8,997 nt of DNA from Actinomycetota bacterium (GCA_003168295.1 PMST01000280.1:4383-13379); one strand, 5' to 3'. Counted from the stretch's first letter, positions 1 to 7,519 are shown. Numbers and translations: made by a program. The notes: generated by a model from the sequence alone, not told the origin.

Positions 1-404
1 GTCACGCCCTGGAAGTGGTTCGCGATCACCTGGGCTGACTCGCCCAGTTCCGCGGCGACCTTCTCGGGGTGCTGCTCGGCGTAGCGGTCCGCGATGGCGG
101 TTTCGTCCTGGTCCCAGTTCGGGAACTGCGGATCCTCGAGGTTGAGCATCATGTCGAGCCGCTCGTCGAACAGCCGGAACACGTCGCGGACATGGCAGCC
201 GTACTCCAGGGCCGACCACTTGCCCGGCGCGGGACGGGTCCGGGTGTCACCGGGTCCGGTCAGCAGGTCCTGCCAGGCCTCGGTGTTCGTCATGACCATC
301 TCGGGCACCGCTTCGCGGGGGAAGCCCTGGGTATCGAAGCCGCACTCGGGGCAGGGTCGCCGCAGCACCCACGTCCAGTCCTTGGTGTCGGGGATGATCG
401 TCAT
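1..404 (-). CDS. DinB-like protein, 3' end cut by window edge
   Basis: The frame is open from an ATG at 404 down to the window edge, giving 134 visible residues with no stop. It carries CPEC at residues 18-21, a P-x-PGKWS motif near 58-64 and a helix with EYGCHVRDVF around 67-76. The PGKWS plus 'cHvrD' pattern is typical of DinB/YfiT-like four-helix proteins, where His71 would be the first metal ligand. The remaining ligands expected near the C-terminus lie outside the window. Family members include metal-dependent thiol transferases and many proteins of unknown function, so the substrate cannot be named. The start fits the family, and a TANNNT box lies 6 nt upstream of the ATG with no Shine-Dalgarno, suggesting a leaderless mRNA. 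The gene is divergent from the hydrolase at 437. I am fairly sure of the family and unsure of the function. Confidence 0.75.
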   Translation of the reverse strand, partial: MTIIPDTKDWTWVLRRPCPECGFDTQGFPREAVPEMVMTNTEAWQDLLTGPGDTRTRPAPGKWSALEYGCHVRDVFRLFDERLDMMLNLEDPQFPNWDQDETAIADRYAEQHPEKVAAELGESAQVIANHFQGV

Positions 405-436
405 GCCGGAATGCTACCGGCGCATAGTGTTGTCCC
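405..436. promoter_or_regulatory. Compact divergent promoter, probably leaderless both ways
   Basis: Only 32 bp separate the two divergent ATG codons. On the plus strand TAGTGT (425-430) ends 6 nt before the ATG at 437. On the minus strand TAGCAT (complement of 411-416) ends 6 nt before the ATG whose first base is 404. Both match the actinobacterial TANNNT -10 pattern at the distance that puts transcription start on the start codon, and neither gene has a Shine-Dalgarno sequence. Any -35 contacts would fall in the opposite gene's side of the interval or its coding region. This is read from motif and spacing only. Confidence 0.5.
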
Positions 437-1588
437 ATGGACCAGGAGATAGTCCCGTTCCTGATCGACGTTCCCGAGGCGGAACTGAACGACCTGCGGC
501 AGCGTCTGCGCCAGACGCGCTGGCCCGAACCGGAGCTCGTTCCCGACTGGTCTCAAGGCGTGCCGCTCGCGTACCTGCGAGACCTTTGCGGTTACTGGGC
601 CGACGGCTATGACTGGCGGGCGACCGAGGCGCGGCTGAACGCACTGCCGCAGTTCCAGACGGTGATCGACGGGCTGAACATCGTCTTCGCGCACGTCCGC
701 TCCCCGCGCCGGGACGCGTTGCCGCTGATCATGACCCATGGCTGGCCTGGCTCGATCGTCGAATTCAGCAAGGTGATCGGGCCGTTGTCGGATCCAGGCG
801 ACGGGGCTGACGCCTTCCACGTCGTGTGTCCGTCGCTGCCCGGCTACGGGTTCAGCGAAAAGCCGGACCAGACCGGCTGGGGGGTCGAGCGGATCGCCAG
901 GGCGTGGGCTGAGCTGATGTTGAGGCTCGGCTACCGGCGCTACGGTGCGGTGGGCAGTGATTGGGGAACGAGCGTCAGTGCGAGCCTTGGCCAGCAAGAC
1001 GGGGCTCATGTCGCCGGCCTCCACCTCATCCCCCCGCTCGCCGGGCCGGACCCGGCGACGCTCGGCGACCTCACCGACGCCGAACGCGCGGCGCTGGCCT
1101 CGCTGCGGCACTCCGCCGAATGGGATTCGGGGTACTCCGCCGAGCACGCTACCCGGCCGCAGACGATCGGCTACGGCCTGGTCGATTCGCCGGCCGCCCT
1201 GGCGGCGTGGATTATCGAGAAATTCTGGTCGTGGGCTGACCATGACGGCGACCTAAGCACCGTGCTCAGCCGGCACGAGCTGCTCGACAACCTGATGCTG
1301 TACTGGCTTCCCGGCGCCGGTGCCTCTTCGGCGCGGCTGTACTGGGAGAGCATCCGCCAGGTGAACGAGTGGATCTCCGGGGCCGCGGAGGATACGGTCG
1401 ACGTGCCGGTCGGCTGCTCCGTCTTCCCGGGGGAACTACAGCGCCCTTCCCGGCGGTGGGCGGAGAAGCGCTTCACCGACATCCGGTACTGGAATGAGCC
1501 GGCCAGGGGCGGTCACTTCGCTGCGTTCGAGCAGCCGGAGCTGTTCGTCGGGGAGGTGCGGTCGTTCTTCCGGCTCGTCCGGCGCTGA
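437..1588 (+). CDS. Epoxide hydrolase family protein (alpha/beta hydrolase with EHN domain)
   Basis: The 383-residue protein matches the usual length of microsomal-type epoxide hydrolases. Residues 1-110 form the N-terminal EHN-type domain (RQRLRQTRWP near 21-30). The core begins with the oxyanion motif HGWPGS at 101-106. The nucleophile elbow GSDWG gives Asp175, the likely acid is Glu333 in FPGEL, and the catalytic histidine is His360 in GGHFAAFEQP. Lid tyrosines that would activate the epoxide oxygen are probably Tyr246 and Tyr302 (RLYWES). All catalytic residues are therefore present, and the enzyme should open epoxides to diols through a covalent Asp ester in the cytoplasm; there is no signal peptide. 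The substrate is unknown. An Asp nucleophile in this family could also serve a related hydrolase, but epoxide hydrolase is the best reading. It is a single gene divergent from a DinB-like gene, with a probable leaderless start. Confidence 0.9.
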   Translation: MDQEIVPFLIDVPEAELNDLRQRLRQTRWPEPELVPDWSQGVPLAYLRDLCGYWADGYDWRATEARLNALPQFQTVIDGLNIVFAHVRSPRRDALPLIMTHGWPGSIVEFSKVIGPLSDPGDGADAFHVVCPSLPGYGFSEKPDQTGWGVERIARAWAELMLRLGYRRYGAVGSDWGTSVSASLGQQDGAHVAGLHLIPPLAGPDPATLGDLTDAERAALASLRHSAEWDSGYSAEHATRPQTIGYGLVDSPAALAAWIIEKFWSWADHDGDLSTVLSRHELLDNLMLYWLPGAGASSARLYWESIRQVNEWISGAAEDTVDVPVGCSVFPGELQRPSRRWAEKRFTDIRYWNEPARGGHFAAFEQPELFVGEVRSFFRLVRR

Positions 1589-1720
1589 TCGCAGGGCCGA
1601 TCCGCCGGACTTCAGGTCGGACATTTCAGGCATATAGTCCGCCGGAATTTCTTGCCGTCCGCCAGATGATTCGGCCCTGGATCCGGTGTGGTGTTCCCCG
1701 GAAATGTCGTACCCTGCCGC
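1589..1720. other. Intergenic stretch with short direct and inverted repeats
   Basis: There is no convincing gene here. TCCGCCGGA occurs at 1601-1609 and 1638-1646, with a one-base variant at 1658-1666. TTCAGG occurs at 1611-1616 and 1625-1630. A 9-bp inverted pair, CAGGGCCGA (1592-1600) and TCGGCCCTG (1671-1679), brackets them. A TATAGT sequence at 1633-1638 resembles a -10 box but has no clear -35 partner. The pattern could be a 3' structure of the hydrolase transcript or an operator region for the HNH gene. Confidence 0.3.
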
Positions 1721-1726
1721 TAGAAT
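1721..1726 (+). promoter_or_regulatory. Putative -10 box of the DUF222/HNH gene
   Basis: TAGAAT fits the TANNNT consensus and lies about 90 bp before the main start codon. Transcription would begin near 1733, leaving a leader of about 83 nt that includes the small ORF at 1745 and the palindrome at 1750-1766. No good -35 hexamer is visible at 17-18 bp. It overlaps TCGAAC (1726-1731), one half of an actinobacterial LexA/SOS box; the second half (AAGCTA where GTTCGA is expected) is poor, so SOS control is only a guess. Confidence 0.4.
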
Positions 1727-1744
1727 CGAACTAGAAAGCTAACA

Positions 1745-1819
1745 ATGAACCCGGCGGGCCGCCGGGGAAAGGGACCGCCCGCACGCCACACCGGGAAGGG
1801 AGGTGAGCACCGGCCATGA
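1745..1819 (+). CDS. Possible 24-codon upstream ORF (leader peptide)
   Basis: An ATG at 1745 opens a frame of 24 codons rich in Gly, Arg, Lys and Pro. It ends with TGA at 1817-1819, so its stop overlaps the start of the HNH gene as ATGA. That geometry is typical of translational coupling. AGAAAG (1733-1738) lies about 6 nt upstream and is a weak ribosome binding site, although transcription from the TAGAAT box would start close to it. The GC-rich palindrome at 1750-1766 falls in its first codons. The peptide matches nothing I recognise, and in GC-rich DNA a frame this short can be open by chance. The HNH gene also has its own strong Shine-Dalgarno. Confidence 0.25.
   Translation: MNPAGRRGKGPPARHTGKGGEHRP
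1750..1766 (+). repeat. GC-rich palindrome in the HNH gene leader
   Basis: CCCGGCGG, one G, then CCGCCGGG form a perfect inverted repeat with 8-bp arms. As RNA it would fold with about 6 pairs and a 5-nt loop. It lies 31 nt before the Shine-Dalgarno GGGAGGTGA (1798-1806) of the HNH gene, so it could modulate translation or leader stability, or bind a dimeric regulator as DNA. Confidence 0.4.
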
Positions 1820-3408
1820 CCGCTGCCGCGCCGCCGGCCAGCGCTGGCGAGGCGCTGGGGATGCTGACCTCCGCGATGAGGTACCTGGCGACTGCGGACG
1901 CCACCCAGATGGGCGCCGAGGTCCAGGCGCAGTGCCTGAAGGGCCTGGAGCAGGCCACGGCGATGGGCACCGCGGCGCGGGCCGGCATCCTGGGCGCGTT
2001 CACCGCCGGGAAAGGCTACTGCGACGACGCGGCCTACAGCCCCCGCGCCTGGCTGATCCGCCACACCAAGGTGACCAAAGGCGCCGCCAACGGGCACACC
2101 GGCTGGGTCCGCCGGCTCCGCGCCCACCCCGTCATCGCGGACGCCATGGCCGCGGGAGAGCTGACCGAGTCCTGGGCCCGGGCCATCTGCGGCTGGACCG
2201 AGCAGCTGCCCGAGGACAGCCAGGACACCGCCGATGACATCCTGGCCGGCGCGGCCAGGGGCGGGATGGGCCTGCGGGACCTGGCGGAACTGGCCGCCGA
2301 GATGCTGGCTCGTGCCGACCCTGGCACCAGTGATGACGATGACCCGGGCCAGGTGTTCGAGGACCGCGCCCTACGGCTGGAAACCACCTTCGGCGGCGCC
2401 GGGGTGATGTCAGGCGACCTGACTCCTGAGTGTGCGGCCGTGGTCCGGACCGTGCTGGACGCGCTGTCCGCACCGCGCGGCGCCGGCGACACCCGCACGC
2501 ACCAGCAGCGCTACCACGACGCGATGGAAGAAGCGATGCGCCGGCTGGTCACCGCCGGGCTGCTGCCCGAACGCGCCGGGCAGCCCGCCAAGGTCCTGGC
2601 GCACATCTCGCTGGCCGACCTCCTGGACCTCGACACGAATTCCGCGCTGCAAAAGGAATGGACCCGGCGAGTCCACGCCCAGTGGGCCGCGCACCGCGCC
2701 GCCGCGTCACTGTCCGGCAGCGACGGCGGCGCCTGGCTCGAAGCACAGGCCGCCAAAGGGTTCGCGTGCGATGCCGCGGTCACGCCGATCGTGACCGGCG
2801 AGGTCAACCCGGCCGTCCTGGAGGACCTTGTGCGGCTGGCCGTGCAACTGGCCGGCTACGGACCCAACGACGACAGCGGCCCGGGCGACCAGGCCAGCTC
2901 CGCGGGTGACCGGACCGGACCCGGCCACAGCGGACCCGCCGGCGGCCAGGCTAGCGCGGCCCCGTTCGGCCGTGACGCCCTCCAGCTGGCCATTATCGGC
3001 AAAGCCGTGGAGCTGCTGTCTGGCCCCGGCGGGCTGGCCTCGTTCCTGCGGCGCCGTCAGCTCGGCGGGCGGCTGGGCGGCCCGAGCCTGCCGCTGGACG
3101 TCGGGGTCAGCCGGGACATCCCAGCCGCGATCCGCACCGCGGTGATCGCCCGGGACAAGCACTGCCGGTTCCCCGACGGGTGCGACCAGCCCGCCGCGGC
3201 CTGCGAGATCCACCACACGACCCCTCAGGCCCACGGCGGCAAAACCAGTATCGGAGATTGCGGGCTGTTCTGCTGGTTCCATCACCACATCGCGATCCAC
3301 CAATGGGGCTGGACCGTCGTACTGAACCCCGACGGCACCACCACCGCCTACAGTCCCGGCAGAACCCAGACCCTGCACAGCCACGGGCCACCCCGCCCAC
3401 CCGGGTAA
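1816..3408 (+). CDS. DUF222 domain HNH endonuclease (13E12 repeat-like family)
   Basis: A 530-residue protein with an N-terminal DUF222 region (roughly 20-355), a Gly/Pro/Ser/Asp-rich linker (about 358-390) and a C-terminal HNH nuclease domain (about 440-520). The HNH part shows Cys450 and Cys456 (C-x5-C), the HH pair at 466-467 (EIHHTTP) and HHH at 489-491 (WFHHHIAIH), so the metal and catalytic histidines appear intact. Proteins of this layout are multi-copy in actinobacteria, including the M. tuberculosis 13E12 repeats; their biological role is not settled. I infer a DNA nuclease, possibly mobile or damage-linked. The start is supported by GGGAGGTGA with a 9-nt spacer. Base use is strongly GC-rich, like the neighbours. 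The gene stands alone and converges on ettA across a strong hairpin. The family call is secure; the role is not. Confidence 0.9.
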   Translation: MTAAAPPASAGEALGMLTSAMRYLATADATQMGAEVQAQCLKGLEQATAMGTAARAGILGAFTAGKGYCDDAAYSPRAWLIRHTKVTKGAANGHTGWVRRLRAHPVIADAMAAGELTESWARAICGWTEQLPEDSQDTADDILAGAARGGMGLRDLAELAAEMLARADPGTSDDDDPGQVFEDRALRLETTFGGAGVMSGDLTPECAAVVRTVLDALSAPRGAGDTRTHQQRYHDAMEEAMRRLVTAGLLPERAGQPAKVLAHISLADLLDLDTNSALQKEWTRRVHAQWAAHRAAASLSGSDGGAWLEAQAAKGFACDAAVTPIVTGEVNPAVLEDLVRLAVQLAGYGPNDDSGPGDQASSAGDRTGPGHSGPAGGQASAAPFGRDALQLAIIGKAVELLSGPGGLASFLRRRQLGGRLGGPSLPLDVGVSRDIPAAIRTAVIARDKHCRFPDGCDQPAAACEIHHTTPQAHGGKTSIGDCGLFCWFHHHIAIHQWGWTVVLNPDGTTTAYSPGRTQTLHSHGPPRPPG

Positions 3409-3450
3409 CCCCCCGGGGGACCAGCGCAGCATCAAACACCACCAGGCTCA

Positions 3451-3493
3451 CCGCCCGCCCCCTGGATTTCCCCGAAGGCAAGGGGGCGGGCGG
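3451..3493. terminator. Strong hairpin between convergent genes
   Basis: A perfect 13-bp inverted repeat, CCGCCCGCCCCCT (3451-3463) and AGGGGGCGGGCGG (3481-3493), is separated by a 17-nt loop. It lies 42 bp after the HNH stop and 43 bp before the ettA stop on the other strand. No T-run follows on either side, so it is not a canonical intrinsic terminator. In high-GC actinobacteria such U-less stems between convergent genes are commonly assigned as terminators or 3'-end protectors. Confidence 0.6.
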
Positions 3494-3536
3494 CGGCTGA
3501 ACCACCGGGGCTGATTGACCGAACCGGCCGGGTGGG

Positions 3537-5201
<1,665 letters not shown>

Positions 5202-5208
5202 GTCTTCT

Positions 5209-5214
5209 AACCTA
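5209..5214 (-). promoter_or_regulatory. Putative leaderless -10 box of ettA
   Basis: Read on the minus strand, TAGGTT matches TANNNT and ends 7 nt before the chosen ettA ATG. No clear -35 is seen at 17-18 bp; the inverted repeat at 5218-5243 occupies that region instead, so a protein bound there could block this promoter. Confidence 0.35.
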
Positions 5215-5217
5215 TCT

Positions 5218-5243
5218 GTTGTGGCAGCTAAGCTGCCCACAAC
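5218..5243. repeat. Imperfect inverted repeat between ettA and the integrase
   Basis: GTTGTGGCAGC and GCTGCCCACAAC flank a TAA centre. The arms pair over 11 bp with one extra C in the right arm. It lies in the 78-bp divergent spacer, next to the putative ettA -10 and 36 bp before the integrase start. It could be an operator for a dimeric regulator, or a core or arm site for the integrase. I saw no second copy in this window, so an attachment site cannot be claimed. Confidence 0.5.
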
Positions 5244-5264
5244 CCGCTTCCAAGCCAGGGAAAA

Positions 5265-5279
5265 GTCAGGGAGCCTGAC
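5265..5279 (+). promoter_or_regulatory. Hairpin covering the integrase ribosome binding site
   Basis: GTCAGG-GAG-CCTGAC is a perfect inverted repeat with 6-bp arms and a 3-nt loop. It ends at the base before the integrase ATG at 5280. The likely Shine-Dalgarno AGGGAG (5268-5273) lies in its left arm and loop, so folding would hide it and reduce translation. It could equally be a DNA operator overlapping the start. Confidence 0.45.
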
Positions 5280-6539
5280 ATGGCACTCGCTGTCAATCGC
5301 ACGGGCGTGATCTTCAAGAAGTGCGACCTGTCCAATCATCGTCCCGAGACGGTCAAGCAGTGCGTCAGTGGTACCTGCCAGCATACGTGCCCATCAGAGA
5401 CTGTGGAAAAGTGTAAGCATGCCTGGACACTGCGTTACTGGGTTAACGGCAAGCAGCTTGAGAAGTCGTTCAAGGACTCGATACGCAACGGGCTCGTCAG
5501 CTACGGGTCGGGCCGCAAGCTTGCCCAGGACTTCCAGCTCAAGCTCACCGTGGACAAGCGGTCCGGCGACATCACGTTCGCCAGCCACGGGCGAACCGGC
5601 AGGCAGAACTTCGCCGAGGCGGCCGAAGCCTTCATCTCGCGCCTGCCCATCGGCGAGAACAGCAAGCACCAGTACCGCAGTGTGTACCGCAAGCACGTCG
5701 AGCCCGTGTTCGGCAGCACGACGCTGGCTCAGGTGGCCAACGACCGTGACGGCGTGATGGACCTGCTAGCGGTCAGCATGAAGCACCTGAGCAATACGTC
5801 TCGCCAGCAAGCGCGGTATGTCATCGCAGGCACCGTTGACGAGGCAGTGAAGGCGGGCAAGCTCAGCAGGCACCGTCTCGACGGCATCGACCTTGCCGAC
5901 ACCGGCCGGTACTCCCGCAAGAGCTTCGTGTTCCCGACGTACGAGCAAGTCGCGTTCGTGGCGGATGGTGGCTACAACCCGGACAATAAGCGCGCCGTAA
6001 GCGGGGCGGGGCTGTGCGTGTGGCTCATGCGCGGCTGCGGCCTGCGCATCGAAGAGGCGCTAGCGTTGGGCAAGGAAGACTTCATCGAGGACGGCAGCGT
6101 CTTGCGGGTGGCATGGCAAGCGTCGCAGGACGGCAAGACGCGGGAGCCGCTGAAGCACCGCAAGCCGGGTGAGTACCGGGACGTACCCGTGCCCTCGTGG
6201 CTGTGGGAGATGATCGAGGACATGCCCGATGGGCCACTCATCCCTGGAAACGGGAAGCTGTTTCAGCGGTACGGGACGATCTACTTCCGGTTCATGCGAG
6301 CTGCTGAGGCGGCCGGTATTGATGACGGGTTCACGCCGCACTCGCTGCGGCACGCTTTCGCCTCCGCGATGCTCGCGCGGGGGGTACAGATCACCGAGCT
6401 TGCTCACTTCCTCGGACACCGGGACATCAACGTGACTCATCAGGTATATGGGCACCTGCTGCCTTCTGCTGCCAAGCGCGCCGTGGCGGCGCTGGACGCT
6501 GAGTTTGCTGACTGGAGCAAGCTGGCGCCTCAGTTGTGA
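5280..6539 (+). CDS. Tyrosine site-specific recombinase (integrase)
   Basis: A 419-residue integrase with a complete catalytic set: Arg256 (GLRIEEAL), a beta-hairpin lysine at 292 or 295, His354 and Arg357 (HSLRHAF), His380 (FLGHRDI) and Tyr390 (HQVYGHL). An N-terminal arm-binding region (about 47-95, with a W-x-LRYWVNGKQLEKSF beta segment) and a core-binding SAM-like domain (about 108-205) precede the catalytic domain. The first 47 residues carry Cys15, Cys28, Cys33, Cys37, Cys45 and His47, possibly a zinc-binding knuckle. It should integrate or excise a mobile element through a covalent 3'-phosphotyrosine. No excisionase, relaxase, replication or phage gene is visible nearby, so it is either an orphan or the edge of a decayed element. 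Codon use looks slightly less GC-rich than its neighbours, in keeping with transfer. The start has AGGGAG 6 nt upstream, inside a hairpin. Confidence 0.92.
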   Translation: MALAVNRTGVIFKKCDLSNHRPETVKQCVSGTCQHTCPSETVEKCKHAWTLRYWVNGKQLEKSFKDSIRNGLVSYGSGRKLAQDFQLKLTVDKRSGDITFASHGRTGRQNFAEAAEAFISRLPIGENSKHQYRSVYRKHVEPVFGSTTLAQVANDRDGVMDLLAVSMKHLSNTSRQQARYVIAGTVDEAVKAGKLSRHRLDGIDLADTGRYSRKSFVFPTYEQVAFVADGGYNPDNKRAVSGAGLCVWLMRGCGLRIEEALALGKEDFIEDGSVLRVAWQASQDGKTREPLKHRKPGEYRDVPVPSWLWEMIEDMPDGPLIPGNGKLFQRYGTIYFRFMRAAEAAGIDDGFTPHSLRHAFASAMLARGVQITELAHFLGHRDINVTHQVYGHLLPSAAKRAVAALDAEFADWSKLAPQL

Positions 6540-6599
6540 CTCACTGCTTAGGAAGTCGTTTCACGTGCAGGTCAGACGTGGGAACAAGCGGGTCAGGGT
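6540..6599. other. Short gap between convergent integrase and ftsK remnant
   Basis: Sixty bases without a gene. CACGT (6562-6566) and ACGTG (6576-6580) form a weak 5-bp stem with a 9-nt loop and no T-run. GTCAGGG at 6592-6598 also occurs at 5265-5271, but seven shared bases are too few to call an attachment repeat. Confidence 0.3.
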
Positions 6600-7117
6600 T
6601 CATTTGCGATGTCCGTGAGTGACTGCCGATGACCGCAGTTTCCCGCCAGTTCTGGCACGGACGTGGGACATCGCCTTCAAGCGCAGGGAACCGACCGCCC
6701 GCTCAAGATCGTCGGGTCTGATCAGTACGTCCCGCGCTTTCGAACCCTCGGCTGGTCCGACGATTCCGTGGCTCTCCATCAGGTCCATCAGCCTGCCTGC
6801 CTTCGCGAAGCCCACCCGCAGCTTGCGTTGCAGCATTGAGGTCGAACCGAACTGGGTTGAGATGACCAGTTCGGCCGCCTGGATCAGCAGGTCGACGTCG
6901 TCGCCAACGTCGGAGTCGACGTCGCGGGAGCGTTCCGGCTCGGACTGCTTCTTGCAGTGCGCGACGATGTCGCGGGTTTCCTTCTCCGACACGAACGCGC
7001 CTTGAAACCGCACCGGCTTGGATGCGCCCATCGGCAGCAGCAAGGCGTCACCCCCTCCGGCCAGCTTCTCGGCTCCCGGCTGGTTCAAGATGACCACGCT
7101 GTCGGCCTGGCTCGCAG
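6600..7117 (-). pseudogene. ftsK: 3' remnant of an FtsK/SpoIIIE-type DNA translocase gene
   Basis: The visible coding part is about 172 residues of a protein that is normally around 800 or more. It starts in the last part of the motor domain ([31 protein letters not shown]) and continues through an acidic linker into a complete gamma winged-helix domain ([39 protein letters not shown]). In intact FtsK the gamma domain reads polarity sequences and activates XerCD. Walker A and B are missing. Likeness to FtsK runs to 7117, where an IS3 terminus begins, and the frame then hits a TAG at 7145-7143, so the 5' part was lost at that insertion. The motifs are of the chromosomal FtsK type rather than TraB of actinomycete conjugative elements. 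A GTG at 7097 could start a 165-residue product, but no clear Shine-Dalgarno supports it. A full ftsK must presumably exist elsewhere. Confidence 0.85.
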
Positions 7118-7169
7118 TGAGCCGCCCCGGGTTTCTTGGAGGCTATGACTTCTGGGAAAGTTGGGGCTC

Positions 7170-7490
7170 ATGGCATCGAGGAATCAGCACCCCGCCGAAC
7201 TGCGGGAACGTGCGGTGGCGATGGTCTTCGAGCTGCGTGCGGAATCGGGTAGCGCACGCGGCACTCTGGCACGGGTCGGCGAGCAGCTGGGCATAAATCC
7301 CGAGACGCTCCGCAACTGGGTCGAGAAAGCAGAGATCGATTCGGGGCAGCGGCCCGGCACGACGAGTGACGACAGGAAGCGCATAGCGGAGCTGGAAAGG
7401 GAAGTCCGCGAGTTGCGGCGGGCGAATGAGATCCTGAAGGCGGCGAGTGCTTATTTCGCCCGGGAACTCGACCCCCGACTTCCGCGCTAG
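7170..7490 (+). CDS. IS3-family transposase OrfA
   Basis: A 106-residue protein of normal OrfA size. A helix-turn-helix lies near residues 30-51 (LARVGEQLGINPETLRNW), and a leucine-zipper-like coiled coil near 71-95 (RIAELEREVRELRRANEILK) would mediate multimerisation. OrfA binds the element ends and supplies the N-terminus of the OrfAB fusion transposase made by -1 frameshifting. The ATG at 7170 was chosen over an in-frame TTG at 7161 because MASRNQHPAELRERAV aligns with usual OrfA starts. Its partner orfB is reduced to a few codons, so no active transposase can be made, though OrfA alone could still bind related ends elsewhere. Confidence 0.85.
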   Translation: MASRNQHPAELRERAVAMVFELRAESGSARGTLARVGEQLGINPETLRNWVEKAEIDSGQRPGTTSDDRKRIAELEREVRELRRANEILKAASAYFARELDPRLPR

Positions 7491-7519
7491 TCGAGTTCAT
7501 CGATTCGCACAAGGACCGG
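7490..7519 (+). pseudogene. Start of IS3 orfB, truncated
   Basis: In the -1 frame relative to orfA, VEFIDSHKDR is read from 7490, matching the beginning of IS3 OrfB proteins (often 'FID-H+-RFGVEPIC'). After 7519 the frame stays open, but the sequence no longer resembles OrfB, and the DDE integrase core is absent. The relative frame fits the normal -1 frameshift arrangement, so truncation rather than point mutation inactivated the element. Confidence 0.65.

Noticed and set aside
401..1243. 280-codon open frame on the minus strand opposite the epoxide hydrolase
   Set aside because: It is antisense to a gene with a full catalytic set, is rich in Arg/Pro/Gly as GC-rich shadow frames are, and shows no family motif.
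1664..1732. 22-codon frame from ATG 1664 to TAG in the HNH upstream region
   Set aside because: No Shine-Dalgarno, no suitable -10 box at leaderless distance, and no overlap with another gene.
2707..3435. 242-codon minus-strand frame opposite the DUF222-HNH gene
   Set aside because: Shadow of the HNH coding strand; low-complexity composition, no recognisable domain.
5202..5384. Upstream extension of ettA by 61 codons
   Set aside because: The extension has no EttA likeness and overlaps the integrase start; MPEFIYQMR matches the conserved family N-terminus.
6562..6580. CACGT/ACGTG stem as a terminator between integrase and ftsK remnant
   Set aside because: Only five pairs with a 9-nt loop and no T-run.
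5265..6598. GTCAGGG at 5265-5271 and 6592-6598 as attL/attR of the integrase
   Set aside because: Seven shared bases over 1.3 kb of GC-rich DNA is expected by chance, and the flanks do not extend the match.
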